From Wuchereria bancrofti (lineage: Eukaryota; Nematoda; Chromadorea; Rhabditida; Onchocercidae), in assembly GCA_005281725.1 (NCBI GenBank), contig SSBO01000008.1:3516671-3580670 (forward strand): a stretch of DNA of 64,000 nt, read 5' to 3'. Below the pieces are notes generated by a model. That model did no database searches. It was given only the letters and a program-made list of their open reading frames with translations, and was not told the DNA's origin. Below are positions 13,201 to 45,413 of the stretch, piece by piece (positions within the stretch are counted from its first letter, which is position 1; each line of letters begins with the position of its first letter). A program made the position numbers and the translations under genes.

Positions 13201-15679
13201 TCTCTATTCATTCTCTCAGGTTTTTTCAGTTTTTTTTTTTTTTTTTTAAATTAATTTATTGATAAATTTTATATTTTTTGGTGTAATTTTTCTTATAGTT
13301 AAGTTATATATTTATAATTTCTTTAGCAATATATTTTAGTATATTCTAATCTTAAAAGTTTTTTTTCTCTTCCTTTTACATTCTTAAAATTGTTTTAGAT
13401 TTTGGTTGTTTTAAGTATTGAAATTTTAAATTTAAAAGTTAAATGCGCTCATTTCGTTTTGAAGAATGAGCGTATCCTAGTATTATCACCTAATAAAAAT
13501 AGGAAAAGTGATGAGATAGAGAGAAAAGAATTAAAGTAGATAATATTAATTTTTTTTCCTCCAAATTCTTATACATATTTTTTTTAGGAGCAAACTTAGA
13601 GTTCAAATTTTTGATCAGAAAAGATTAAGCAAAAAAAAAAAATGTTAAATAATTACTTTTCTTTTTCAAATTTCTTCTCTCTCTTTTTGTAAAATATATT
13701 ACAAAGAATAGATGATATTATTGGAAAACTATGAAATGATAACTATGAGAAACAAATAAATCCGAATGAAAGAATTTCATTTGAATTGTTTATTTAAAAT
13801 AAAAAATCTTTTTCCTCAATTTTCAAAATTCCAACTTTTAAAAATTATTTTAAAAATTAAATTTTCAATTATACCCAAAATATATTGAAAAGATTATTTC
13901 AATGATTATTAGAGTATTATATTAGTGATGATAATATGAGATAGTGATAAAATATGATAAGGATTGAAATAATTAAATGAATAATAGATTGCAATCATAT
14001 GGATACCAACGCTTCTTGCATTTGCATTCGCTTTTCATTTAGTTATGCGAAATAGTGGCCAAGAACCTTGGGAATCTGCCGAAGTGGTAAAAAATATTAC
14101 AATTTCAAAAATTTCATATATTTAAAAACTTTTGCATAGCACTAAAATAATTTTTAGTTTATTTATAAAATAAATTCATTCTTATCATTGATGCAAGAAG
14201 AAGAAATTACAAAAAATATTCACTGATAAGTTAAACTTTTACTTTCAGTTTTCACCAAATTCAACAGTATCACAAAAATTGCTACTGATACTACAAGCTA
14301 TCACAAAAACATCAGCTATGATGATTGGTTAATTAACTTACTTTTTACTTTTACCTATTCTATTCTTCTCTTTTCAAAATAAAAATTAACTTAAGCATTG
14401 TTTTTGTTTTTTGTTTGCAAAAATTAAGAATAAAATCTAAAATGATCATTGATCCTTTTTTTTTTGGATTGTATTTAATTTAAATTAATTTAAAATCTGA
14501 AACAAAAAAAAAAATTAAAGGTGAAGTGGATGCAGACAATGTGTTAGAACGTAAGGAATGGATACCAAATTTGCTTTTATTAACATTTGAAATAAGTACA
14601 GTTATACTGCTAATGAATTTAATGGTTAGTAAAATATTTTTTTTTAATTAAATTTGCTGTTTTTATTAAAATAATTATTAAAATATAAATTATTATAATT
14701 TTAATTAATAATTACAGATATCTCTAGCAGTTGGTGATGTAAATGAACTTCGTCAAACAGCTCAAGAAAAATTACTTGATATTAAGGTTAATTTTGAAGT
14801 GTTTTTCATTTTATTTTTTTACACTTTTTTTTCTTTCATTATATTAAAATAAACATTATACTACTTAATTAATTACAGGTAAATTTTGCAATCGAATCTT
14901 TGCAATTATCAGAAACATGCGATTGTTTATCTACCTTTATAAATATGCTACACCGTAAACAAACCAATAATATTCTTGTAATTCATAATGATGGTACTTC
15001 ATTTACAACATGGATGAATGTCAAAATTGATGGTATCAATTTTCACTTTTATCTCTCTGTTATCTTTTTTTCTTTCTAGGAGAGAGAGATGAGTTGTTTA
15101 CTTTGGAAGAAATAAATTACGTAATAAAAGTTTAATTAAAAAGTTTAATTTTTGAGAAATAGATTGCGTAATAAAAGTTTAATTAATTCTTTGGAAAAAA
15201 ATGATTTATTTTTTAAGATGCAGATAATTTCGATATTACCAAACAAAATATCACCAAAACAGGACAACATATGAAGAAGAATTTGTCACATTGGTAATTA
15301 TCATTAATCTATTATCAGTTATCTATCAGTTAATAATAATGATACAATATGATAATAAAAATTAAATATTTAAAAGTTATCATAAAATCAAAGTTATAAT
15401 TTCTATTTGTTATATTTAAATGAACTATCAGTTGTCTATCAGTTAATAATAATGATACAATATGATAATAAAAATTAAATATTTAAAAGTTATCATAAAA
15501 TCAAAGTTATAATTTCTATTTGTTATATTTAAATGAAAAATATTTTCAGTGAATCAAATAGAATACCATTGGAAAATATTACAGTTAATTGTGAAAATGG
15601 TAAAATTAACAACAATAATAGTGAAAACGAACAACAATTGAATGAAAGAAATACACAAGAATTATTACATAATGTTTGA
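10262..15679 (+). CDS. TRPA-type cation channel, channel domain without ankyrin repeats
   Basis: Predicted exons: 10262-10353, 10930-11006, 11449-11501, 11676-11882, 12313-12465, 13088-13219, 13988-14086, 14249-14327, 14521-14624, 14718-14786, 14879-15032, 15218-15293, 15550-15679. All phases join and give 474 residues. Family membership rests on the pre-S1 motif HRWNIIRHPMVLNFINE, S1 and S2 in exon 4, S3 in exon 5, S4 with WINFLYIL in exon 6, S5 in exon 7, the pore helix and filter MMIGEVD in exons 8-9, and the S6 end NLMISLAVGDV in exons 9-10. TRPA channels pass cations, including Ca2+, in response to irritants or temperature. The filter acidic residue is Glu where TRPA1 has Asp. Family members normally carry a long N-terminal ankyrin array; none is visible in the 10 kb upstream. 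ATG 10262 is the first Met that fits the phase, but the true start may lie further upstream. Exon 1 is the least certain. Confidence 0.75.
15311..15536. repeat. 113-bp tandem duplication in TRPA intron 12
   Basis: Two almost identical copies, about 15311-15423 and 15424-15536, lie directly head to tail just before the acceptor of the last TRPA exon. The near-identity points to a recent duplication. The acceptor itself at 15548-15549 is present only once. Confidence 0.9.
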
Positions 15680-15722
15680 TCTTTTGTTGAATATTTCTAA
15701 AAGATATTTGTAATGAATTAAA

Positions 15723-15728
15723 ATAAAA
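15723..15728 (+). promoter_or_regulatory. candidate poly(A) signal of the TRPA-like gene
   Basis: AATAAA occurs 44 bases after the TRPA-like stop codon, within an AAATAAAATAAAA stretch. A/T-rich DNA gives such words by chance, but the distance suits a short nematode 3' UTR. Confidence 0.5.
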
Positions 15729-15934
15729 TAAAACAATAGATTAAAGATTAATCAGTGATACATTTTGAAGGTATTACAACAAAAATAAATTACAAATAAT
15801 AAATGTCAAATTTTGAAAAAAAAAAAGATATTTGGAGCGAATTAAAAAATAAAATAATAGAATCAAAGAAAAAAAAAAAGTAAAAGGAAAGAGTTATTTA
15901 TTTAAAGAATAGTAATATTTTAATAAAATTTTAG

Positions 15935-16192
15935 ATATATCATCTACAATTTCCTTCCGGTAATCGACGAATGCGTATATTGAAAAAAGGATTGGTTGGT
16001 CGAATGATAGAGATTACATTAGATGGAGCAATAATAGAACTTATTGAAAGTATTGAATCTGGAATTAAATCTTTTCAAGGTACCATTAATGGTCAATCGT
16101 ATACCGGAATTGATGAAAATCCGGAAAGTTATGGGCGAAAATTTGCACGATGGCTTATTGGTTTAGATTGGTCAAACTTGTTACAATTATAA
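15935..16192 (+). CDS. orphan coding exon, possible alternative last exon
   Basis: After an acceptor (AAATTTTAG) an open frame of 85 codons begins in phase 0 with IYHLQFPSGN and ends at TAA 16190-16192. Its composition is balanced (Gly, Asp, Glu, Arg, Trp present), unlike chance frames in this DNA, and it contains RMIEITLDGAIIELIESIES and ends in WLIGLDWSNLLQL. It lacks a start of its own in a good context, although an internal ATG exists at 15971. It could join the phase-0 donor of TRPA exon 10 (after LLDIK) as an alternative C-terminus, or belong to a small separate or decayed gene. I do not recognise the family. Confidence 0.45.
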   Translation: MYHLQFPSGNRRMRILKKGLVGRMIEITLDGAIIELIESIESGIKSFQGTINGQSYTGIDENPESYGRKFARWLIGLDWSNLLQL

Positions 16193-16262
16193 CAGTGATG
16201 TATTAAATTTTAATAATTTCAAATTGTTTGAAAGCGCAACTTATGGGTAATAAGTAGCATAG

Positions 16263-16379
16263 TTTTATTCTAATTTAGTTCATTTTTTCCGGAAAATACA
16301 TTTGTATTATTTCAGAAATAGCTTTATTCTAATTTCATTCGTTTTTATTCCGGAAAATACATTTGTATCGTTTCAGATT
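16263..16379. repeat. imperfect 59-bp tandem duplication
   Basis: Both copies contain TTTATTCTAATTT and, 15-18 bases on, CCGGAAAATACATTTGTAT followed by TTTCAG. The two copies differ at several bases. Confidence 0.8.
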
Positions 16380-19300
16380 TATCAAATTCTTGTAAATACA
16401 ACAACCTTATTCATCCATTTTTTTTTTTTTTGTTTGAAAATATTTTTAAATTTTTCAGTAAATATTATCACAAACTGTTTTCTTCATATATTTTTGAATT
16501 TATATTGATAACCATACAAGTTATTTTGTTACTTATAAATTAAATATGCAAATAAAAGTTATCATAAAAGCTCTTTGACACATTCATTCAAATATATTTT
16601 TAAAATCTTAGAGATGTTTGACAAAAAAATTAACAATTTATAAACTTTTATCTAAACCAGAAAAATTGAAGATGCCCAAAGGTAATCATTTTATAAACTC
16701 TTTTAATTTTTGTTTAGGTAAAAAATAAAAAACAAAACTCAGAATAATTTCAAAGATTTCAAAGCTTCAAAATGAAATGCATTAAACAACTAACTGTAAT
16801 TTTTGAAGTTATTTGAAAATTTGTCAAATAAAAAAACTTTCTGCAAATGTTTTTTTAATTGCTTGCATGCAATTTAATTTTGAATTATTAGTCATACTTA
16901 TCTTTTTTAGCTCAAATAGTTTAAATGTAGCTTTTTTTGACAATTTTTTTTTTTATAATTCAGAAAATAAATGCGCTAATTGTCACTTCTTTTTGCAACT
17001 AGTTTTACTTGATTTGGACTGATAATTGCGCAAAATATCTTTTTTAATTTCTCAAATTATCGATAAATTAATTCATTTATACATGAATATAAAGAATTTA
17101 CAAATGTACGAATCAATTGAAAAAGAGAAATTTTTCATAAATTAAATTTTAGCAATTGAAAAAAGAGAGTGAAATTTCATAAGTTGAAATATTTGTTAGC
17201 TTTTCAATATTTTTTAATTTTGTTGTTTTTTTTTTCTCATTTGATTTATAAAACAGAATCGCCTTGCGTTGTTGCATTTATAAACAGTTGATAATTGTTC
17301 AAATGAAATAATTAAATTATTTAATAATTATTTAAATTGACATTTCAAGTAAGAGAAAGAAATTATTCTATCAAATGTCACTTAAAATAATTTTTTTTTT
17401 TTTAAATAAAGTACTTTTGGAAAAAAAATGAATAATAGAGGATAATTACGATTGCTACGATATATTTTATCAATTATCTATTATCTAACATTAATCATTT
17501 CTTTTTAAACTATCATATCTTCATTTTTTCTTCGTTAGCTAGAAAAATTAATTTTTTTTTCAAATTGTTTATAGAATTATCTAATTTCATGAATTTCAAA
17601 TTATTTAAAAACATCTAAAAATATTCACTTGCGTATGTAAATGTTTTTTTTTTATCTTTTGAAGAATTTAAAAATTATAAAAGTAGTGAAATTTTCTTTT
17701 TCCTTTGTCAATAAAAAACTTGAAAGAGAAAATTTTCGACTCTTTTTTTCTTTTTTTTTTTGTTAGGTGGCAAAATGATTTTTTATTTTTTATTAATAAT
17801 AGTTAAAAGGGATGTGTTTTGTTAAAGATGATGAATAAAAGAGAAAATTTTTTAATTCTCTCTTTGGTTATCGTTTTATTCATCAAATTCTTGTTAAATA
17901 GATTAAATTCTTTCTCAGAAATTAAATTCTAATTTCTTCCTTTTTTCTTTCTTTGGTGACAATTTTTAAACTTTTCTGAAAATATCACTCATTGATTGAT
18001 TAATAAATAGCATTTTCATTTTTTATTTCATTTCATTCTAATTTCTTTTGATTATTCTTATACTATTTCACTTTATCTTTTCTTCTTTCACTTTTTATTA
18101 TTACTATTTCAAAGTAAAAAAACGAGAAATTAATTTAACATTTATTGATAAATAATTATAAAATTTATACAAATTGCATTCGCTATCAATTAAGATAATA
18201 AAAATTGTATGTAATACTTTTTTTTTGTAAATTTTCATAATAATTTTATGTCGAAGAGAATTGCTTTTAACTTATAAAGGAATATCTTTTTTTCTTTCTC
18301 TCTTTCTCTTTCCTTCTCTCTCTCTCCTTTTTTACTTATCACAATTCCAACAAGGAAAAATAAGTATCTACAAAAAGCTTCTAGAAAATTAGAACTATTA
18401 TTATTCTGTTAACACAAATGTGCAATACATAAACACGTTTATTTAAATTTTTAATCAAATCTGAACTGAAATGAAATGAAAATACAAAATAATAGTTTAA
18501 TTAAAGAAGAAAGCAAGAAAAAAATTATCACTGTGAAAAATTTTAATATGTGAAATGAATGAATAATTTCTAGTTTACTTTCAAATAAATTTTTTTTTTT
18601 CGAAACATTTAAAAATGAATTGCAAATTATTATTCATTTTACATATTTTAAATTACTCAATAAAAGTTATTTCATTTTTACTTTTTTTTAGATCAAATTA
18701 CATGCAAAATAATTGCATTCATTGTCAATAATTATTGATATAAGAATATTGTTAAAAATCATTATTTTGTAAATTTCGATGTTCAATGAGTTGAAAATTT
18801 GACAACATTAAAATTTAATGAATTTGTTAAAATCAAAGACCATACGAAATATTAATTTTTCCCTCTTTTTTTTTTCACTTCTTTCTTATAATTTTTTCTT
18901 TTCTCTCAAATTTTTTCCTTTCTTCGTTGACCTTTTGAACTTCCGTCTTCCTCAATCTTTCATCTTTCCGAGTTTACTCTCTTTTTCCCATCAGAATTAG
19001 CTCAATTGTATGTAAAGCTTGGCTTATATTTGTTTTTGCCACTTGCTATCTAATCATTTATAGGCCTCCACTTTACATTTAAGCCTTATCCCACTTCACT
19101 TTTTCGGTCCCATTGCGTAGAAACCGTTTTAGCATTCATTTTTCCGCTTATGACACTGATACCTACCGTAATACCATTTTATTCTTATATTTACATTTCT
19201 ATTTTTGCTCTATGACCTTTCATATAACTTTTACCTTATGATCTTCATAACTTTTTGTTTTTTTTTTAAGATTTTTTTTTTTAAAAAGAGCTTAGATCAA

Positions 19301-22300
19301 AAGCTACTACAATTTGACATATTTATTCTTCGAAAAATTTTCCAAATACTCAATTTCATAATCCATTAATTAGACTTGGATATATTAATTAATTCAATTT
19401 TTTGCATTTATTTATTTGCTTAGTTTGGAAGTTTTAAATGGCTTCGAAAGAATAACTAACAATATTGATTATGATAATAGTTATCATTGATTTCATTTTA
19501 ATAAAAATACCTTAGAGCATTCTACATTTGAATTATCAAAAGATGAATGAAATATGACGAATGTCACAGAAATGAAATTAACATTTCACAAAAGTAAAAA
19601 TTCTTTTACAAATTTTAATTTAATTTACTACCATAGCAGATATCAGATATATGCTAAATGTCAAAAATCAAACATCAGAGATTAGCTTATTCATCAGATC
19701 ACTGCAATCTGCTCAAGTGTTATGACAAATTGTCAATTTGATCTCTTCATGTTTTTCAATTAGTTTACGTCATGCGTTATTCCACAAATTGACTTACGTG
19801 ATATACGTGATACATTGTTGCATATATATGTACTATGCAGTTATTACATGTGTACTATATTAGAAAATTTTAAATTAATCAACATTTTAAATTGTAATTT
19901 TTGAGAAAAATGTGACACCTTGAATTTTCTTACAATTCAAGCATTTTAAATGTTCAAAAACTTTTGTGGAAAAAAGTTAAAGCAATCAATTTAATTGAAA
20001 ATATTATAAAGTCCATTTAATGAAAAGTATTATAAAATTTGAGAAAATTGTGAAAATTTCTCTTAACATTAAACATTTCATGCAAATTACTGCAGTTGAC
20101 AGAATTCATTTGCAATTTCTTCATATTCTTGTCTGATCGTATTCAGAATATGAAAAAAAAAAATTAAATTTACATGTTTAGCTATTTTCAAAAATTTTTT
20201 TTCTGTAATAGATAAATAGTATTCAGTTTTTCATTTATTGTATTTTTCTGTAATAGATAGAGGAATAGTATTCAGTTTTCAAAATTGATTATAATTTATC
20301 AATTAGTCATTTGTTACTACTGGTCACTTCAATCCAAATTAATTCATTCAGAAAATGTCATAGTTAAATAAATAAATAATTGTTGTAAAGGATTGGAGTT
20401 AAAATTAGAAAAGTGATGAGAAATGGGACAAATGAGGAAGAAAAGAATTGAATTCTACCCTGTCATGGACATTGCCCTGCTTCTCATAGTGGACACTGGC
20501 TAACAATTCAATGCAATTGGCCTGTTGGTGCTAGCTTGAATACAACCATTTCTTGCAATCAGTTTCGAATCATTTTAACATTTCTCAATTTTAATTTCAA
20601 ATTATTTTTAGTCTTTTCTTAACTTAACTTAATTCAATCTTTAATTTAAAAACTCAAGCAATTGCGCTGAATTTTATTTCCGTCTTTTAATCTATCGTAC
20701 ATTTCATTAGCATTGAAATTTAAAAAAAAAAAAAGAAAAGTTTCAACTAATTTAAAAGAATTCGCGCAAAATTGAAATAAAATATATTTTTTTTTCATCG
20801 ATGTTTAATGTCTAATTTTAAATTCAATAACTGTTGCTAGAATTAGTCGATCATAAATTTGCTAGTTATACAGCTATTAAAGATTTGAAGACAACTGCTA
20901 CCTATGCATTCATTTAATATTTTCATTTTTTTTTTATTATGAATTAAAAAAAAAAGACATTTTAATTGCAGAGAAACAAATTGAGATAATATCGATAACA
21001 TTAAATATTTCAAATTATATTTCATTGTACTGAAAAGTAATTAAAACAATTGAAAAAAATTTGAAAAAAAAATGTATATATAACAGAAGTATTTCGTGTT
21101 TTTTCTAATGTTATACATATATTAAAAAATAATATTAATAATAATTAATAAAAAATTATCAATAATATTGCAATATTGATTAATAAAAATTTAACTAATT
21201 AAAATAGCAAATAAATTATTGATTAACGTCTATAAGATACAGGCAAATAAATTATTATTAATTATAAAGATTAATTATTACAATAACAATAAGAGCATAA
21301 CAATACGAGTAGCAATAACAATAACAATAATAATAAATAAAAGTTATTGTTAGTATTAGTAGTAATACAAGTAGATCGTGACAGAATTGGAAGAGAAACA
21401 AGGAAAGAAAATATTGAAAATGGATGAGAATATTGTCCTCTTCAATTGTTCAACAATGACAAAATCCATTATAATTGTTCGCAAGCAATTATATTTCATC
21501 ATTTTAACTCATCATTTTGTTCAATTTTAAATTTTAAATTCTTCATGTTAATTTTTGAAAATTTTTTATTCGTAAAATTAAATGATTTAGTGAAACGTTT
21601 TTTAAGTTAAGCTTAATTAATTAAAAAATAGCTTTTTCTTCTTTCTTTCTTTAAAGCACTTTTATACAGAAAAGAAAAAAAAAAAACATTATTCGTAATA
21701 AAAATAAAAAAGTGCAGAATTTCTTTCTTTTTTTTTTGTAAAAAAAGTTTTCTAAACTTTTTTGTTTTTTCTTTTTGTCTTCAAATCAATAATATTGTTG
21801 CAATATTTTTTTTTCTTTACATTTAAACAGTATTTTTGAATTAATTTGCTATCATAATTTGTGATAATTAATATTGATTGTAATTAATGTTAAAGGAATA
21901 CACAACTTTTACTTTTAATTTGAACTTTTAATTTGGTGAATTTTTTTAAAAGATTATCAAAAAGAATTATCAAATTATTAAAGTTATCAAAATTCACCAT
22001 TTATTATCAAATTATTATTTAAGTCTCTTCTTTAATAAAATATATCTGTTACTCATTATTTCTAATTATTTATTCATATTTATTAACATTTTTAGGTCTT
22101 CACAGATTAATAGAATTTATTTTTTTAATTTTTTTATTTTTATTATTATGTTTTTTTCTTTTTATAGAGAAAAATTAACTATTCTGGGAATACTATCAAT
22201 TTTTTTGTTCGTTCTTGAAATGCTACCAGATGGCAAATGTTTTACGAAAGTAAATTATTCTCTATTCTTTACTATTCATATGTTTTATATAATTGTGCTA

Positions 22301-25300
22301 TACGAGAATTCTATTAATTCAAAATGTTATCAAAATTCTCTTATCACTTATAAATGATAAAATCATTGATGTTCTCTTTACATTTTTTTTTGCATTTTAT
22401 GTTTGTAGTTTAGTTTTATGCAAATTTACACAATTTCTTCTTTGAATTACAATTAGTAATTATAAATGATAATTTTTTTTTAGCTCTGTAATATATCGAA
22501 GTATTTGTATCTTATCATTATTATCACTATTATTACTATTAGTATTAACCATATTCTAATTATTATCAATGCATCGTAAATGTATGGTTAGTAATTATCA
22601 CCTTTATTTGATGAATGAATGTCCTTGGTTGTCGTTATGAAATGGCCGAATCAGTAAGTATCATATGCAAGATAGGTATGTTCAGTGTTAAACGGAGGCA
22701 AAGGCAACCTCTAATTAACTAATTAGTAAAAATGGAAGAATAGGAGAAGTGCTGGTAGAGCAATTAAGATTAATTATTTCTTCTTCCGAGGACAAACATT
22801 CGAACTCCTCCTTCTGGCATTGCATTACATTTTATTTTATTTTATTTTTTTTTTTTTTATTTTTTGATTCTTTCCCACTCTTTTCCATTCTGCAAACTCA
22901 TCGATAATTTGCCCTCGTTTAATCCTCCTTTCTTTAAAAAAAAAAAAAATTGATTTTGTAATTTTGCTAACATAAATTTACCATTGAAATTAATCTCTAA
23001 TCTATAATTTAAAATATGAAAAGAATCTTTATCATATCGAACTATCATTTATTTTCTTTTGCTTTTCATCATCAAAATTATTGATCGCATCCAACTAAAT
23101 ATCTATTGCGATTGTTATTTGCATCGTTGCAAAATCGTCTTTATCCGTCGTAAGTAAGCGATACTTACTTACTTATATTGATTGATTTTTAATTATAGGT
23201 CATAAGTTTTATTCGTATAAAGTTAAACGATAAATTTATTCTCTTCCAAACTCTCTTTTTTTCTGTTTTTTTTTTTTTTTTTAAATTTCATCATTTAAAG
23301 CATTGATTTCTACTGATTCATACTTATTACATTCATACTTATTTTTTATTTTTATTTTTTTTCTAAACCTGCTTACTTACATTATCAGAAGTAATATTTG
23401 AGTAATTGATATGATAATTATACAGTTTATATATTTAGATTATTAATGGAATATTTTTTCTTTTTTCAAATTGATATCATTTCATCCATATAAGAATGCA
23501 ATTTACATTCAATAAATATCCTAAATTGAATAACCTGAATTTGAATTCATTAGTCTTTTTCTCTTCTTTTTTTTTCCATCTTTTTTTTTTCTTCCTAATC
23601 TTTAAAATTGGAAGCTCCATTGATCATCAATGGATAAAAATATATGTTTGCAAACAAAATTTTCTCTATCACTAAAATTTCCTCCTACAAATTAAAAAAA
23701 AAAAAAAAGAAAAAAAAAATTTCGCAAGTTTCATTGAGAAATTTCAATGATTTTAAAACTGGTTTGAAGTTATTAAGAGAGCAAGCGTTGTGTGTCATAC
23801 CACTTCGTAAAGGCAATAATATCATTTTATTTCCTCTCCATTTTTCCTATTACATTACAAAATTCAACCATTCTTGTGATATTTGCAGATTTTTCTAGAA
23901 AATGATAAAAAGCTTATGATATAGCGTGTATATATGTGATTAAATTAATCAATTAATGCTATTTTGTTTTAATCATTAGAAATGTTATCAAATATTTATA
24001 AATTCCAGTAATATTTATATTTTGCATTTATTCGAACTATAATTTTAACATCTCATTCAAATTATCTCATTCAATTATCATCAGTTTTATCATTTAAGAA
24101 AACAATTGTGATACTCTTAAAATTGATTTGCTCACCCACTTTTTTTTTTTGAAGCAGCTGACAGAAGAATTGCATTTAACATCACGTGTATTCAAACACC
24201 ATTTCTAAATCTTTTTTTCAGGGGAATAAGAAAAAAAAAATTTCAATTCTTTTAAAATTTTTGTAAATATTATCTTATTTGTATTATTTTGATTATAATT
24301 TAAATTGTTTGGAAATTATAGTAGTAGCAATTATTGTTACTGTTATTATGATATTTTATCAAGATTTTTTTTTTTAAATTATCACTAATCATTAATATAT
24401 CGCCCAATTTGTTTTCTTTTGTTTTGTTTTATTTTCTTTTGCATATAATAAGAATTACTAAATTCGTAGATTAAATTTATAGAATACAATAATATCAAAA
24501 AAAAAAAGAAAATATATAAAACTTTATAAAACTTTGCTGAGATTTTTATTGCAAATGTAAAATGCTATTTGCTTATTCAAAATTGCCATTTCATTCCATT
24601 TTCATCGCAATATTTTTTTTTTTATTTTTGTTTTCTGTTAACCATTGAATTACATTTTTCAATAGATTATATTCTATTTTCATTTCATTTCAAACACAAT
24701 AATTTTCTTCTATTTTTATTTGAAAAATAAAAAATAAAAATGAAAAAAGTAGCATTTGAAATGTTTTGAAAAGTGATATATGAGAAATCTCAACGATTAT
24801 ATATGCTTCAATATTTAAATGTTTAACAATTTCGAAACATTTCTTCTCATTTCTAATATCTATGTTGATGTAAATTTATTACTAAACATAAAAAAAAAAA
24901 AAATCATTTGATCAATTTTTGTTTACCTATAATATAACAAAATTAATGGAATGCTTGGCATTCATAAAGTCACCCATTTTGGAATTAATTATAATACTTT
25001 TAAAATTTAATTCTATCCTATTCTATTGGAATAAAATTTAATGAAATATGTATCAGTTAACGGAGAAATTCTTTGTTCCAAATATTGAAATAATATTATG
25101 TGCTTCCCAAATTAGTCATTCTAAAATGATATTTAATTAATTCTTAAATTATAAACTAATATCAGTAGAGTTAAAAAAAATTTTACTTTTTATGCAACTT
25201 TTATTAATCTTTTAATGAACATTATAGAATAAAATGTAAGTAATAATAATACTTAGTATTATTCGTTTTCTACAAATTTAAAATGAAATTAAATGAAAAT

Positions 25301-25670
25301 GAAATTGAAACTTGAGTGAAATAAATATCGATAATGAGAATGAAATTGCAATAGCAATTTTAATGTAAAACATTTTTAGCATAATATTTACGTGAAAGAT
25401 TATTGAAGAAAATGTTTATCTATCATATTGATAAGAAATTATTACGATAATATTTATTATTAAAAATATCAAATAATTACCAATGCATTTTTCATTATAT
25501 AAAAATTGTTCGATTGTTATAGCATTTATTTAAATAACATTTTTATAATGCATATTTTTAGCTTATATCAGAAATGTTATAATTGAAATTCATTATCAAA
25601 TGATATCAATTACTATCATTTTGCTTATGCATCACTCATTTATTGTATATTTCTGAATTTCATACCGTAA

Positions 25671-25682
25671 TTAATATTCAGG
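25671..25682 (+). promoter_or_regulatory. candidate trans-splice acceptor upstream of the TEP start
   Basis: TTAATATTCAG ends at 25681, 52 nt before the TEP start codon, with no upstream exon visible. Many nematode mRNAs receive a spliced leader at such an acceptor just before the ATG. This is inferred from position and consensus only; it could instead be an ordinary cis acceptor for an unseen 5' UTR exon. Confidence 0.4.
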
Positions 25683-25733
25683 AATAGAATAAATCAGTGC
25701 TACAAAGAAGATAGCAAATCCGGAAAGGCCGAA

Positions 25734-45210
<19,477 letters not shown>

Positions 45211-45339
45211 CCATCCATGAAAATACTTTTGTGCCTTATTGCATGGACTGAATTTTATTGTCATGAAATAACCATTTTTTTACTCTGATATTAATAATAA
45301 TTATTTATAACAATGCTTGGGTGTGTTTGAATGCGTAAA

Positions 45340-45413
45340 CGTACACACACATACATACATAGATACACATATATACGTATAGATACATACACATACATAT
45401 TGACAGACATGTA
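45340..45413. repeat. CA/ACATAC-type microsatellite
   Basis: Interrupted runs of ACAC, ACATAC and ATAGATAC lie about 130 bp after the TEP stop, probably in or near its 3' UTR. Confidence 0.85.

Larger units (their letters stand above)
16193..25733. other. intergenic interval without recognisable genes
   Basis: No exon chain was found. The interval is A/T-rich with frequent T and A runs. A direct duplication of about 59 bp lies at 16263-16379. Three less A/T-rich patches (19010-19220, 20440-20540, 22620-22760) stand out, and three ACGT sites occur at 19767, 19796 and 19805. Short frames at 22148-22357 and 23644-23898 have no supporting splice context. Confidence 0.55.

Noticed and set aside
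22148..22357. 69-codon frame with a signal-like start
   Set aside because: Hydrophobic content follows from T-richness; no partner exon, no conserved motif.
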